From positions 91,471 through 155,470 of the forward strand of contig CAKTNP010000002.1 in NCBI GenBank assembly GCA_934589155.1: a DNA stretch of 64,000 nt. Direction: 5' to 3'. Positions 31,972-41,791 of this stretch are shown here, in pieces. A program made the translations under genes and the position numbers. Under the pieces are notes generated by a model that was given only the letters and a program-made list of their open reading frames with translations, had not been told where the DNA came from and ran no database searches. The first letter of the stretch is position 1, and every line of letters starts with the position of its first letter. This DNA comes from an uncultured Oscillospiraceae bacterium (GTDB lineage: Bacteria > Bacillota > Clostridia > Oscillospirales > Oscillospiraceae).

Positions 31972-34269
31972 TTATCTCGTCTCCATTCTGACCTTGCCCT
32001 CCTCCGCCGTCACGGAAATGGCTGTCAGGGGGTGGTCGCAGGCGTCGATCATGGCCTCCGCAATGGGGTCCTCCAGCTCCCGCTGGATGGTCCTGCGCAG
32101 ATTCCGGGCGCCGTAGGTCACGGAGTAGGCTTTCTTGGTGAGATACTCCATCAGCTCCTCCGTCCAGGTAAGCTCGATGCCCCGCTCCCGGAGGGAGTCC
32201 CGCAGCTCGCCCAGCATAATGCCGCAGATGCCCCGGAAATTCTCCTCCGTCAGGTGGTTGAAGCAGATCACCTCGTCCACCCGGTTCAGGAACTCCGGCC
32301 GCAGGAATTCGGACAGGGCCTTCATGGCGCCATCCTTCTGCTGCTCGGACACCGTCCGCCCGAAGCCCAGACTGCCGCCCTTCCTCTCGGAACCGGCGTT
32401 GGAGGTCATGATGATAATGGTATTTTCAAAATTCACCAGCCGGCCCTGGGCGTCGGTAATCCGGCCGTCGTCCAGCACCTGCAGCAGGATGTTCATGACA
32501 TCCGGGTGAGCCTTTTCGATCTCGTCGAAGAGAATGACGCTGTAAGGACGCCGGCGGATCTTCTCCGTCAGCTGCCCCGCCTCGTCATAGCCCACATAGC
32601 CCGGAGGGGAACCGATAAGCTTGGACACCGTGTGCTTTTCCATATATTCCGACATGTCCAGCCGGATCAGGGAGTCCACGGAATCAAACATCTCCTGGGC
32701 CAGCTGCTTCACCAGCTCCGTCTTGCCCACGCCGGTTGGGCCGACGAAAATAAAGGACACCGGGTGCTTCTTGGGGGAAATGCCCACCCTGGACCGGCGG
32801 ATGGCCCGGGCTACAGCCGCCACGGCCTCGTCCTGGCCCACGATCTTGGCCTTCAGCTTCTGATCCAGGGTCTTGAGCTGCTCATACTCCTGGGCCCGGA
32901 TCTTGCTGGCGGGGATCTTGGTCCACATCTCAATGACCCGGGCCAGATTCTCCAGGGTCACCTCCGGCGGCGGGGTCTGCTCCAGCTTCTCGATCTCTCC
33001 GGCCAGCTGGCACAGGCGGCTGCGGATCAGGGCCAGGCGCTCGAAGTTGTCCTGGGTACTGTCCGCCGTCTCCTCCGTCAGCATCTTGAGCTCCAGCTCA
33101 TAGTCGTCCCGTTCCTTTTTCAGTTCCCCCATCCGGGAGATTTCCGGGCTGTGAAGATTCACATCGGAACAGGCCTCGTCTAATAGATCAATGGCCTTGT
33201 CCGGCAGGAACCGGTCCGTAATATACCGCTCCGACAGGATCACGGCCTGGCGAGCCACCTCCGGGGAAATATGGACCCCGTGGAACTGCTCATAGTAATG
33301 GGCCACGCCCTTCATGATCTCCGCGGCCTCGTCGATGGTGGGCTCCGCCACGGTAACGGGCTGGAACCGGCGCTCCAGGGCGGCGTCCTTCTCGATGAAC
33401 TTCCGGTACTCCCGGAAGGTGGTGGCGCCGATGACCTGGATCTCGCCCCGGGACAGGGCGGGCTTTAAGATATTTGCGGCGTTCATGGAGCCCTCGGCGT
33501 CTCCGGCCCCCACCAGGTTGTGGACCTCGTCAATGACCAGGATAATATTGCCGCAGGCCTTGATCTCGGTGATCAGGCCCTTCATCCGGCTTTCAAACTG
33601 GCCCCGGAACTGGGTCCCCGCCACCAGGGCGGTCATGTCCAGAAGGTAAACCTCCTTGTCCCGGAGCTTAAAGGGCACCTGGCCCTGGGCGATCCGCTGG
33701 GCCAAGCCCTCGGCAATGGCGGTCTTGCCTACGCCGGGCTCGCCGATGAGGCAGGGGTTGTTCTTCTGCCGGCGGTTCAGGATCTGAATCACCCGCTCCA
33801 CCTCCTGGTCCCGGCCGATCATTCGGTCCAACTTGCCCTCCCGGGCCCGGCCCGTGAGATCCATGCAGTAGGTGTCCAGGAATTTATGCTTCTTTTTTTT
33901 AGGCTTGCCGTCCTTTTCCTCAGCGTTGCGGTCCTTGGGAGTCTCCCGTTTGGCAGGCTCCTTCTCCCCGGTGCCGAAGAGCTGGTTTAAGAGAGGGAAG
34001 GTGGCGGTCTGACCGTCCACCTCGTCCTCATCGCCGCCGTCCTCCTCGTTGTTCTGAGGGCCGAACATGCTGCCCATTTCGTTGCTGAGCAGGTCCAGGT
34101 CCTCATCCGACAGGCCCATCTGCTTCACCGCGTCGTCGATCTGGGGCAGGCCCAGGCTCCGGGCGCATTTCAGGCAGTAGCCCTCGTTGGTGGTGACCCC
34201 GTTTTCCACCTTGGTGATGAAAACCACGGCCACATTCTTCTTGCATTTGACACAAAGTTTCGGTTGCAT
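31972..34269 (-). CDS. clpE: ClpE-type AAA+ unfoldase with N-terminal zinc finger
   Basis: 765 residues. The N-terminus has a four-cysteine zinc finger (C6, C9, C32, C35), as in ClpE and McsA, then an acidic/basic linker of about 100 residues in place of the double Clp N-domain. AAA module 1 carries GEPGVGKT and [12 protein letters not shown]; module 2 carries [28 protein letters not shown] and a C-terminal D2-small domain. It feeds misfolded proteins to ClpP. ATG at 34269 has AAGGAG 6 nt upstream. No CtsR-box was seen upstream. The truA gene ends 86 bp before it on the same strand, with a CCGTCCTC/GAGGACGG hairpin in between. Confidence 0.88.
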   Translation of the reverse strand: MQPKLCVKCKKNVAVVFITKVENGVTTNEGYCLKCARSLGLPQIDDAVKQMGLSDEDLDLLSNEMGSMFGPQNNEEDGGDEDEVDGQTATFPLLNQLFGTGEKEPAKRETPKDRNAEEKDGKPKKKKHKFLDTYCMDLTGRAREGKLDRMIGRDQEVERVIQILNRRQKNNPCLIGEPGVGKTAIAEGLAQRIAQGQVPFKLRDKEVYLLDMTALVAGTQFRGQFESRMKGLITEIKACGNIILVIDEVHNLVGAGDAEGSMNAANILKPALSRGEIQVIGATTFREYRKFIEKDAALERRFQPVTVAEPTIDEAAEIMKGVAHYYEQFHGVHISPEVARQAVILSERYITDRFLPDKAIDLLDEACSDVNLHSPEISRMGELKKERDDYELELKMLTEETADSTQDNFERLALIRSRLCQLAGEIEKLEQTPPPEVTLENLARVIEMWTKIPASKIRAQEYEQLKTLDQKLKAKIVGQDEAVAAVARAIRRSRVGISPKKHPVSFIFVGPTGVGKTELVKQLAQEMFDSVDSLIRLDMSEYMEKHTVSKLIGSPPGYVGYDEAGQLTEKIRRRPYSVILFDEIEKAHPDVMNILLQVLDDGRITDAQGRLVNFENTIIIMTSNAGSERKGGSLGFGRTVSEQQKDGAMKALSEFLRPEFLNRVDEVICFNHLTEENFRGICGIMLGELRDSLRERGIELTWTEELMEYLTKKAYSVTYGARNLRRTIQRELEDPIAEAMIDACDHPLTAISVTAEEGKVRMETR

Positions 34270-34355
34270 AGCGTTCTCCTTGCGAATAGCCAAAATCGGC
34301 TGAAACGATCCGTCCTCAAAGCATACGCGGGAGGACGGTAAAAAATCCGGCGGGC

Positions 34356-35120
34356 TCAGCCCACGGAGAATTTTTCGATCCCGTCGTCATACCACAGCCG
34401 GGACATATACAGGCCCCCGGCGGGCACCGTAGGCCCGGCGGCGGTCCGGTTTCCCTCCTCCAGGATCTGCCCGATGGCCTCCGGCGGAAACTTGCCCTCG
34501 GCGGCGTACACCGTGGTCCCCACCATGGCCCGAGCCATGTTGTAAAGGAACCCGTTGGCGCAGACCTTGAACTCAATGAGCTTGTCCCGCCGGGTCACCT
34601 CAAAATAGTGGACCGTGCGTACGGTGCTCTTGACGTCGGTGCCCACGGACCGGACCGCGGCAAAATCGTGGGTCCCCACGAACTGCTCCGCTGCCCGGGC
34701 CAGAACGGTCTCATCCAGCTGCCGGGGATAAAACCAGGCGCGGTTTACATAAAACGGATCTCGGATCTTGGAATTGTAAATTTGATAGGTGTATTCCTTC
34801 CGCACGCAGGAGCCGATGGCGTTAAAGCCCTCATGGGTGTCCCAGGCTTCCATGACCACGATGTCCTCAGGCAGGTGGGTGTTCAGGGCATAGGGCAGCC
34901 GCTCCGCCGGTACCCTGGCGTCAGTGCGGAAATTGGCGATATAGTGCCGGGCATGGACCCCGGCGTCGGTGCGGCCGCAGCCGGACATGTGGACCGGATG
35001 GCCCACCACCTGCTCCGCCGCGATCTCCAAGGTACGGGCTACGGTGACCTCGGTCTTCTGGACCTGCCAGCCGTGATAGGCGGTGCCCAGATAGCACAGG
35101 TGCAGGATCACATTCCGCAT
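34356..35120 (-). CDS. truA: tRNA pseudouridine(38-40) synthase TruA
   Basis: 254 residues. LCYLGTAYHGWQVQ, the catalytic-Asp motif MSGCGRTDAGVHA, YQIYNSKIRDPF, and KVCANGFLYNMARAMVGT are conserved TruA blocks. It isomerises uridines 38-40 in the anticodon arm. I chose the ATG at 35120 after AAGGGGGAG; it starts 11 bp after the ecfT stop, continuing the ECF operon. The ecfA-ecfT-truA order is common in Firmicutes. Confidence 0.95.
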   Translation of the reverse strand: MRNVILHLCYLGTAYHGWQVQKTEVTVARTLEIAAEQVVGHPVHMSGCGRTDAGVHARHYIANFRTDARVPAERLPYALNTHLPEDIVVMEAWDTHEGFNAIGSCVRKEYTYQIYNSKIRDPFYVNRAWFYPRQLDETVLARAAEQFVGTHDFAAVRSVGTDVKSTVRTVHYFEVTRRDKLIEFKVCANGFLYNMARAMVGTTVYAAEGKFPPEAIGQILEEGNRTAAGPTVPAGGLYMSRLWYDDGIEKFSVG

Positions 35121-35131
35121 AGCGCTCCCCC

Positions 35132-35953
35132 TTACAGAATCCCGGGGCCTACGCCCAAGGCCCGGAGGACCAGCACCGCCGCTACCAGTAGTGCCCCCAC
35201 CAGCAGAGTCACATAATCCCGGCGGGCAAAACGCAGCTGCTTCATTTTGGTCCGGCCCTGGCCGCCCTGATAGCAGCGGCACTCCATGGCCACAGCCAGC
35301 TCGTCCGCCCGGCGGAAGGCGCTGATGAACAGGGGCACCAGAATGGGCACCAGGGCCTTGGCCCGGCGCATCAGGTTCCCGCTTTCAAAGTCGGCGCCCC
35401 GGGCCTTCTGGGCGGAAATGATCTTATCCGTCTCCTCAATAAGGGTGGGGATGAACCGCAGGGCGATGCACATCATCATGGACAGCTCATGGACCGGCAC
35501 CTTGATCTTCTTCAGGGGGTTCAGGAGCAGCTCCAGCCCGTCGGTCAGGGCAATGGGCGAGGTGGTATAGGTCAGAAGGAAGGTCCCCGTCACCAGCATC
35601 AGGATCCGTCCCACCATGTAACCGGCGGTAGCGGCTCCCTCCCAGGTGGCCCGGATCTTTCCGATGTGGAAGATCTCGTGGTCTCCCCCGGCATAGAACA
35701 GGTTCAGAACGCCGGTAAATACTACAATAATCACCAGAGGCTTCAGTCCCCGGGTAATGCTCTTGAAGGGGATCTTGGAAATACGGATGGCGGTCACCAA
35801 AAAGGCCAGCACCAACAGATAAGCCGTCAACCCCTTGGCCGAAAACAGGGCCACAAAATAGAGGATCACCATCAGGAGCTTGGTCCTGGGATCCAGCCGG
35901 TGGACCAAGGAGGTTCCGGGGAAATATTGGCCCAGGGTTACGTCCTTAAGCAT
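35132..35953 (-). CDS. ecfT: ECF transporter transmembrane protein EcfT
   Basis: 273 residues. MLKDVTLGQYFPGTSLVHRL, then DPRTKLLMVI, is the standard EcfT start; five to six membrane helices follow, and two ARG-type coupling motifs (QKARGADF and a second in FRRADELAVAMECRCY) contact the ATPases. I start at ATG 35953 behind AGAGGGGG, not at a GTG three codons upstream that has no proper spacing. It overlaps the ecfA2 stop by 8 bp. Confidence 0.93.
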   Translation of the reverse strand: MLKDVTLGQYFPGTSLVHRLDPRTKLLMVILYFVALFSAKGLTAYLLVLAFLVTAIRISKIPFKSITRGLKPLVIIVVFTGVLNLFYAGGDHEIFHIGKIRATWEGAATAGYMVGRILMLVTGTFLLTYTTSPIALTDGLELLLNPLKKIKVPVHELSMMMCIALRFIPTLIEETDKIISAQKARGADFESGNLMRRAKALVPILVPLFISAFRRADELAVAMECRCYQGGQGRTKMKQLRFARRDYVTLLVGALLVAAVLVLRALGVGPGIL

Positions 35954-36812
35954 GAGCCGCACCCCCTCTCAGCCGGGTCAGCTCTGCCACGGCCTGCTCG
36001 ATGGTGTACACGGAACCGCTGACCGGCAGCCCCAACTCCCGCAGCCGCAGGAACACCTTGGTGACCTCCGGAATGCTGAGGCCCATGTCCGTCAGCTCCC
36101 GGCTCCGGGAAAAGACCTCTCCCGGGGTCCCTTCCATGGCGATCTTGCCATGGTTCATGACGATCAGCCGCTGGGCCAGGCGGCCCACCTCCTCCATGGA
36201 GTGGCTGACCATAATCACCGCCGCGTTTTTGGCCCGGCGGTATGCCTGAATCTTCTCCAGAATGCTGTCCCGGCCCTCCGGATCCAGGCCCGCCGTGGGC
36301 TCGTCCAGGATCAGCACCTCTGGCTCCATGGCAATGACGCCGGCGATGGCCACCCGGCGCTTCTGTCCGCCGGACAGGTCAAAAGGGGACTTCTGCAGCT
36401 GCTCCGCCGTGAGCCCCACAAAGCCTGCGGCCTCCTCCACCCGGCGGGATACTTCCTCGTCGGAAAGACCCATGTTCCGGGGGCCGTAGGCAATGTCCTT
36501 GGCCACGGTCTCTTCAAAGAGCTGATACTCCGGATACTGAAACACCAGGCCCACCCGGAACCGGGCCTGGCGGGTGAAATCCTTGTCGGCCCAAAGGTCC
36601 CGGCCATCCAGCCGGACGGATCCGGAGGTAGGCTTCAGTAGGCCGTTCAGGTGCTGGATCAGGGTGGACTTGCCGGAGCCGGTATGGCCGATGATGCCGA
36701 TGAAGTCCCCCTTTTCCACGGAAAAGGATACGCCGTCCAGGGCCTCCTGTTCAAAGGGGGTCCCGGCGCTGTAAATATGTGTGAGGCTGTCCACCTCAAG
36801 AATTGCTGCCAA
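35946..36812 (-). CDS. ecfA2: ECF transporter ATP-binding protein EcfA2
   Basis: 288 residues. Walker A GHTGSGKST, Q-loop VFQYPEYQLFEETVAKDIAYG (characteristic of the second ECF ATPase), signature LSGGQKRRVAIAG, Walker B VLILDEPTAGLDP and VSHSMEE. The start is TTG at 36812 (MAAILEVDSL), 8 nt after GGAGGA; no ATG fits. The two EcfA proteins and EcfT energise several vitamin-binding S components, among them probably the FolT encoded near 14 kb. Confidence 0.93.
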   Translation of the reverse strand: MAAILEVDSLTHIYSAGTPFEQEALDGVSFSVEKGDFIGIIGHTGSGKSTLIQHLNGLLKPTSGSVRLDGRDLWADKDFTRQARFRVGLVFQYPEYQLFEETVAKDIAYGPRNMGLSDEEVSRRVEEAAGFVGLTAEQLQKSPFDLSGGQKRRVAIAGVIAMEPEVLILDEPTAGLDPEGRDSILEKIQAYRRAKNAAVIMVSHSMEEVGRLAQRLIVMNHGKIAMEGTPGEVFSRSRELTDMGLSIPEVTKVFLRLRELGLPVSGSVYTIEQAVAELTRLRGGAAHA

Positions 36813-36838
36813 TCTCTCTATCCTCCGAAATCTGCAAG

Positions 36839-37690
36839 TCAAGCCCGGCCAAATGCTGCGGCCAGTGCCTGCGCGCACGCTTCCGTATCCAACGCGTCCA
36901 GGGGCAGGTCATACCCCTGCCGATTCAGTTCCCACATAAGCTCCGTAGTCTCCGGCGCCGCCAGCCCCAGGCTGTGGAGCAGCTCCACCTGGGAGAAGAC
37001 CTCTTGGGGCGTTCCGTCTGCGGCCACCCGGCCGGAATCCAGGACGATGACCCGGCCCGCTCGGGCCGCCTCGTCCATGTGGTGGGTAATGAGGACCACG
37101 GTGATCCCCTTTTCCCGGTTCAGCTCCAGCACCGTGTCCATGACCTCCCGGCGGCCCTGGGGATCCAGCATTGCCGTAGGCTCGTCCAGGACGATGCACC
37201 GGGGCTCCATGGCGATGACGCCGGCAATGGCTACCCGCTGCTTCTGCCCGCCGGAGAGCAGATGGGGCGCATGAGTGCGGTACTCATACATGCCCACCTC
37301 TTTCAGGGCGCTGTCCACCCGGCGGCGGATCTCCTTGGGCTCAATGCCCAGGTTCTCCGGGGCGAAGGCCACATCCTCCTCCACCACGTTGGCCACGATC
37401 TGGTTGTCCGGATTCTGGAACACCATGCCCACGGTCCTGCGGATGGGGATCAGATTTTCTTCCTTGGCCGTGTCCAGGCCAAAGACATACACCGCCCCGC
37501 CGGAGGGCAGGTTGATGCCGTTGAACTCCTTGGCCAGGGTGGATTTTCCGCAGCCGTTCCGACCCAAAATAGCCACAAAGGAGCCCTGTTCGATCGTTAG
37601 ATTCAGATTCTGGAACACCCGGATCTCCGGCTCCTCCTCGGGGCCGGGGTACTGAAAGGCCAGGTCCTTGACTTCAATGGCGTTTTCCAT
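36839..37690 (-). CDS. ecfA1: ECF transporter ATP-binding protein EcfA1
   Basis: 283 residues. Walker A GRNGCGKST, Q-loop VFQNPDNQIVANVVEEDVAF (typical of EcfA1), signature LLSGGQKQRVAIAG, Walker B IVLDEPTAMLDP and ITHHMDEA. It lies 26 bp ahead of ecfA2 and starts 3 bp after the methyltransferase stop, so the block is one operon. Confidence 0.94.
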   Translation of the reverse strand: MENAIEVKDLAFQYPGPEEEPEIRVFQNLNLTIEQGSFVAILGRNGCGKSTLAKEFNGINLPSGGAVYVFGLDTAKEENLIPIRRTVGMVFQNPDNQIVANVVEEDVAFAPENLGIEPKEIRRRVDSALKEVGMYEYRTHAPHLLSGGQKQRVAIAGVIAMEPRCIVLDEPTAMLDPQGRREVMDTVLELNREKGITVVLITHHMDEAARAGRVIVLDSGRVAADGTPQEVFSQVELLHSLGLAAPETTELMWELNRQGYDLPLDALDTEACAQALAAAFGRA

Positions 37691-37693
37691 GGC

Positions 37694-38563
37694 TCAGCCC
37701 TCCGGGGTCCAGCGGCTGGTGGCGCCGCAGGGCAGGATCAGGCCGGTGGACTTCACCGGCAGGCCCAGCTCCTGGCTGTCCGTATGGCCGCCGAACCTGG
37801 GGCCCAGAACGGAATCCGCCACATACCCCACGGCAGTGGGGGCCAGGCCCGTGGTATAAGAGTTGATGATGACAAACAGGGGATCCTCGGTCAGGATCTC
37901 CGGAATGCTCCGGAAAAAGTCGAAGAAATCCCGCTCCATTTTCCAGATCTCTCCGGAGGGTCCCCGGCCGTAAGAGGGTGGATCCATGATGATGCCATCG
38001 TACTTCCGGCCCCGGCGGATCTCCCGCTGGATGAACTTTGCGCAGTCGTCTACGATCCAGTGAATGGGCCTGTCCCCCAGGCCCGAGGACTGGGCGTTTT
38101 CCTTGGCCCAGGCTACCATGCCCTTGGCCGCGTCCACGTGCCAGACCTCCGCGCCCCCTGCCGCCGCGGCCAGAGTGGCACCGCCGGAGTAAGCGAACAG
38201 GTTCAGCACCCGTGTGGGCCGGCCGGCCGCCTCCACCCGGGATTTGATAAAGTCCCAGTTGGCCGCCTGCTCCGGGAAAACGCCGGTGTGCTTGAAGTTC
38301 ATGGGCTTGACGTTGAAGGTCAGATAGTCCTTATAGCGGATCTGCCACCGCTCCGGCAGGCTGTTTTCGGTCCAGTGGCCGCCTCCCGTGTTGGAGCGGA
38401 CATAGCGGGCGTCCCACTTTTTCCACTCCGGAGCACCGTGGGCCGTGGCCCAGACCACCTGGGGGTCCGGCCGCACCAGGAAGTACTTTCCCCAGCGCTC
38501 CAGCCGCTCCCCTTCCGTGGCGTCCAGCACCTCATATTCTTTCCATTCGTCTGAAATAAACAT
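37694..38563 (-). CDS. Class I SAM-dependent methyltransferase, RlmI/RlmK-like
   Basis: 289 residues. An N-terminal beta domain (DPQVVWATAHGAPEWKKWDA) precedes the SAM fold: TRVLNLFAYSGGATLAAAAG (motif I), EVWHVDAAKGMVAWAKENA (motif II) and GIIMDPPSYGRGPSG (catalytic DPPSYG). This is the pattern of 23S rRNA m5C methyltransferases of the RlmI type, but without a visible PUA domain. It is the gene just upstream of ecfA1 and follows pbp1A by 37 bp. Confidence 0.8.
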   Translation of the reverse strand: MFISDEWKEYEVLDATEGERLERWGKYFLVRPDPQVVWATAHGAPEWKKWDARYVRSNTGGGHWTENSLPERWQIRYKDYLTFNVKPMNFKHTGVFPEQAANWDFIKSRVEAAGRPTRVLNLFAYSGGATLAAAAGGAEVWHVDAAKGMVAWAKENAQSSGLGDRPIHWIVDDCAKFIQREIRRGRKYDGIIMDPPSYGRGPSGEIWKMERDFFDFFRSIPEILTEDPLFVIINSYTTGLAPTAVGYVADSVLGPRFGGHTDSQELGLPVKSTGLILPCGATSRWTPEG

Positions 38564-38600
38564 ATTGTCTCCTGCCGTTGATCTTGAAATCAGAGAATCC

Positions 38601-41228
38601 TCAGCCCTGGGCCTCCGTGGGAGCCGTGGTCTCCGTGGGGGCCGTAGTTTCCGTAGGCGCCGTCGTAGGCGGCGTGGTGGGCTTGTTCTGCTCCTCCAGC
38701 TTTTCCTTGGTGTGGACGGTGCAGGTCTTCTTTGCGTCCTTGTCGGTGATATAGAGGTTGTCGGGCAGTGTGATCTTGCACTCCTCCTGGAGGTACTTCA
38801 GTTCCTCCTCGGTGTAGACCACCATGCTCTTCTTGGTGACCTTGTTGTCCTTGAACTTGTCGCAGTACTCGTTGGCAATGGCCTTGCCCTCTTCGCAGTA
38901 GTCGATCTCCACATGCTTGTCGCACTGGCCCAGGCTCTCCACGTCGTCGGCATAGACATAGGCCGACAGCACCCGGCTGCCCCGGACGTCCTTCTTGCAC
39001 AGCTCCGTGGCGTACTTGCCGCTGTCCCGGCACATGCTCACATAGACCATGCCGTTGGTGGAGTACAGGGACTTGTTCTCCTTACCGGACACCAGCCGGG
39101 TCATGACCTTGTTCCACATTTCGGCGGCGGGGTTGTCGCTGGGGTCGTCCAGTACGATTTCCTCTGGGTCGTCATAGCCGCACCACACGGCGGCGGTGTA
39201 ATAGGGGGTGTAGCCGCAGTACCACCGGTCCTTGTCGTCGGTGGTGGTGCCGGTCTTGCCCGCCACGTTCATGCCGGAAATGCTGGCAATGCTGCCGGTA
39301 TAGGTGTTGTCCGTGGTGTAGGACAGGATATAGTTCATATAATTGGCGGTCTTTTCGCTGACGGCCACGTGGCTGTCCTGGGTGTTGTCCAGGATCAGGT
39401 TGCCCTGGCTGTCATAGACCTTGGTGTACAGGCGGCCCTCCCGCCACACACCGCCGTTGGGGAAGGAAGCAAAGGCGCTGGCCATGTCGGACACTCTGGC
39501 GCCGTCGCTGAGGGCGCCCATGGCCAGAGGTGCCAGGGCCTTGTCGCTGTAAACGCTGCCGTCGGAGCGCTCCGCCTCCTCCACCAGGGTGGACAGGCCG
39601 AACAGGTCCTTGGCATAGTGGAAGCTCTGCTCAAAGCCGATCTTCATCAGGGTCTGGGCGGAGACGGCGTTCAGGGACTGGCACACGCCCTCCAGAATGC
39701 TGGTGTAGCCGGAATAGGTCCGGTAATAGTTCTGGGGATAGTCGTCGTACACGGGGCCGTCCTTAATAATGGTGGCGGGATTCACCACCCCCATGTCAAT
39801 GGCGGGGGCGTAGACGGACAGAGGCTTGATGGAGGAGCCGGTCTGCAATGTACTGTCCGTGGCCCGGCTCCATTCCAGATAGCCGGTCTTTTTGCCCACG
39901 CCGCCGGCCAGACCCACAATGTCGCCGGTCTCGTTGTCGATGACCACGATGGCGGACTGGAGCTGTTGATCGCTCCAGGTGTTAGGCACGTTGCTCAGGT
40001 TTTGATAAATCTCGTCGATCTTGGCCTGAACATCCAGGTCGATGGTGGCGTAAATGTGATAGCCGCCGCTCTGGACCATGTGCAGGGCGGTCTTGGCGTC
40101 GCAGCCGTACTTTTCCTGCAAGTCCTCTGCCACATCGGTATACACCGCGTCCACGAAGTAACTGTAACCCTCCTGGCTGTCGGAGGCCAACTCGAAAGTG
40201 TCCCCGCAGCTGGGGCAGGTCCGCCGTCCCGTGTCGGAGTTGTACTCGAACTCGTCGCTGAATCCGGTGTAGCCGCAGCTGGGGCAGGTGGCCTGCTCAG
40301 CGCCGCTGGTGTTGCGGAACACCATCTCCTGGTTCACAGCCTCCCGGTACTCCTCATCGGTGAGATAGCCCTGGTTCTTCATTTCCTGGAGCACCGTCAG
40401 CTGCCGTTTCCGGTTGTTGTTCTGGCTGATATAGGGGTCATACAGGGAGGGGTTATTGGTGATGCTGATGAGGCTGGCGCACTCCGCCGCCGTCAGATCC
40501 GAAACCTCCTTGCCGAAATACACCCGGGCGGCGCTGCGGACGCCATAGCAGTTCTCCCCCAAATAAATGGTGTTGAGGTAATTCTCCATGATCTGCTCTT
40601 TGGTATGGGTCTTTTCGTACTGCAATGCCCGGAAGATCTCCTTCACCTTCCGCCGAACCGTCACATCATCTTCCCCGGTGTCGTTTTTCACATACTGCTG
40701 GGTGATGGTGGAGCCGCCGAACTCCGAGGAGCCGCCCAGGAACATCTTGATGCAGGCGCTGCCGGTCCGGAACCAGTCCACGCCGGAGTGTTCCCGGAAC
40801 CGCTTGTCCTCGATGGCGATGGCGGCGTTGACCAGATCGTCGGGAATGTCGTCATAGCTGACCCACTGCCGGTCCACCTCGGCATAAAGCCGCTGGAGCA
40901 GTGTCACCTCCCCGGTCTCCCGGTCCGTGGCGTATATAAAGGAGGTCTGGGGCACGTTCATGGGATCGTCCGCAATGGCGGAATTGGGGATCACGTCCTC
41001 CTGCAGATAATTGGCCAGGGAGCAGGCGAAGATGGTGCCCGTCACAAGGGCAATGAGCAGCACCGTGCCCAGGACCCCCAATAGGATCTTCAGGATCATC
41101 CAGGGCACGCTGAGCACACCCTTCGTGACCCGGAACCAACCGGTCCCCATCCGCAGGGGCCTCCGCTCCTTTTGGGTTTTCGGCGTCTGGAACGCGCCGG
41201 AAGTTTCGTTTTCTTTTTTCTTAGCCAT
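38601..41228 (-). CDS. Class A penicillin-binding protein (PBP1A type) with a Cys4 insert
   Basis: 875 residues. Short cytosolic tail, membrane anchor (about 42-70), GT51 glycosyltransferase domain with catalytic Glu in EDKRF (140-144), then a transpeptidase domain with S465 in SSIK, SLN (518-520) and KTG (658-660). Between the two lies an insert with CPSCG (315-319) and CPSCG (338-342), like a zinc ribbon, although this part is outside the membrane. The C-terminus is Cys-bearing and ends in a Thr/Pro linker (PTTAPTETTAPTETTAPTE). It polymerises and crosslinks peptidoglycan. Confidence 0.93.
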   Translation of the reverse strand: MAKKKENETSGAFQTPKTQKERRPLRMGTGWFRVTKGVLSVPWMILKILLGVLGTVLLIALVTGTIFACSLANYLQEDVIPNSAIADDPMNVPQTSFIYATDRETGEVTLLQRLYAEVDRQWVSYDDIPDDLVNAAIAIEDKRFREHSGVDWFRTGSACIKMFLGGSSEFGGSTITQQYVKNDTGEDDVTVRRKVKEIFRALQYEKTHTKEQIMENYLNTIYLGENCYGVRSAARVYFGKEVSDLTAAECASLISITNNPSLYDPYISQNNNRKRQLTVLQEMKNQGYLTDEEYREAVNQEMVFRNTSGAEQATCPSCGYTGFSDEFEYNSDTGRRTCPSCGDTFELASDSQEGYSYFVDAVYTDVAEDLQEKYGCDAKTALHMVQSGGYHIYATIDLDVQAKIDEIYQNLSNVPNTWSDQQLQSAIVVIDNETGDIVGLAGGVGKKTGYLEWSRATDSTLQTGSSIKPLSVYAPAIDMGVVNPATIIKDGPVYDDYPQNYYRTYSGYTSILEGVCQSLNAVSAQTLMKIGFEQSFHYAKDLFGLSTLVEEAERSDGSVYSDKALAPLAMGALSDGARVSDMASAFASFPNGGVWREGRLYTKVYDSQGNLILDNTQDSHVAVSEKTANYMNYILSYTTDNTYTGSIASISGMNVAGKTGTTTDDKDRWYCGYTPYYTAAVWCGYDDPEEIVLDDPSDNPAAEMWNKVMTRLVSGKENKSLYSTNGMVYVSMCRDSGKYATELCKKDVRGSRVLSAYVYADDVESLGQCDKHVEIDYCEEGKAIANEYCDKFKDNKVTKKSMVVYTEEELKYLQEECKITLPDNLYITDKDAKKTCTVHTKEKLEEQNKPTTPPTTAPTETTAPTETTAPTEAQG

Positions 41229-41353
41229 TGGTTACCTCCGTAGATCTGGGGCCGGGCCCAAACTCGGCACGGCCCTTCAGGATCGATACAAAGTGATCAT
41301 TCAAAGGGTCCGGCGTCTGTGGACTTCAAAAAAGCCCCAGCGCCAGTCGTCTC

Positions 41354-41362
41354 ATTATAGCA
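41354..41362 (-). promoter_or_regulatory. Extended -10 promoter of pbp1A
   Basis: TGCTATAAT on the minus strand (TG motif one base before TATAAT at 41359-41354). No good -35 was seen. The leader to pbp1A is about 120 nt. Confidence 0.55.
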
Positions 41363-41439
41363 TACCCACCGGCAAATAGAAAGGCCAAAAATTCTTAATA
41401 AATTATAAATTTTCGGGCAAACTTCCTCAGGGTGATGTT

Positions 41440-41676
41440 ATGATTCACAAAAAAGCGCAAAAAGTTCTGGTACGCCTGGCCCTGTGGAGCTTTATCCTGG
41501 GGATCTGGCGGGGATATGTGGCGGTCTGGCAGGCGGAGGATCCCCAACCCCTGCTCTACCGCACGGACACCCCCGCCTCCTCCCTGCTGCCCATGGACCG
41601 GGCGCGACTCCGGCAGGGCCTGCGGTTCCGGGACCTGGAGGATCTGACCCGGGCTATGGAGGACTACTGCTCCTGA
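41440..41676 (+). CDS. Small single-span protein with BofC C-terminal-like domain
   Basis: 78 residues. Residues 8-30 (VLVRLALWSFILGIWRGYVAV) are a probable membrane anchor. The C-terminal LLPMDRARLRQGLRFRDLED, then LTRAMEDYCS, resembles the end of BofC-type proteins (LPxxDxxxLxxGIxxxxxEELxxLLEDY.S). In spore formers BofC-type domains modulate intramembrane signalling, but such domains also occur elsewhere. AGGGTGAT sits before the ATG. Function is not established. Confidence 0.6.
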   Translation: MIHKKAQKVLVRLALWSFILGIWRGYVAVWQAEDPQPLLYRTDTPASSLLPMDRARLRQGLRFRDLEDLTRAMEDYCS

Positions 41677-41727
41677 CGTCCCGCTCCGGCGGACAGACCG
41701 AAATTTTCCCCGGGTCGTGTTTTCCTC

Positions 41728-41756
41728 TTGATTTTACCGTGGGAACCGGTTAGAAT
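41728..41756 (+). promoter_or_regulatory. Promoter of the DUF1292 gene
   Basis: TTGATT (41728-41733), 17 bp, TAGAAT (41751-41756). The start near 41763 leaves too short a leader for the ATG at 41774 and favours the one at 41792. Confidence 0.75.
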
Positions 41757-41791
41757 GGAGACACAAAGAACCCATGGAAGGTGCGGAGCAT

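Noticed and set aside
31972..34330. CtsR/HrcA control of clpE
   Set aside because: Neither a CtsR heptad repeat nor a CIRCE element is present upstream of the gene.
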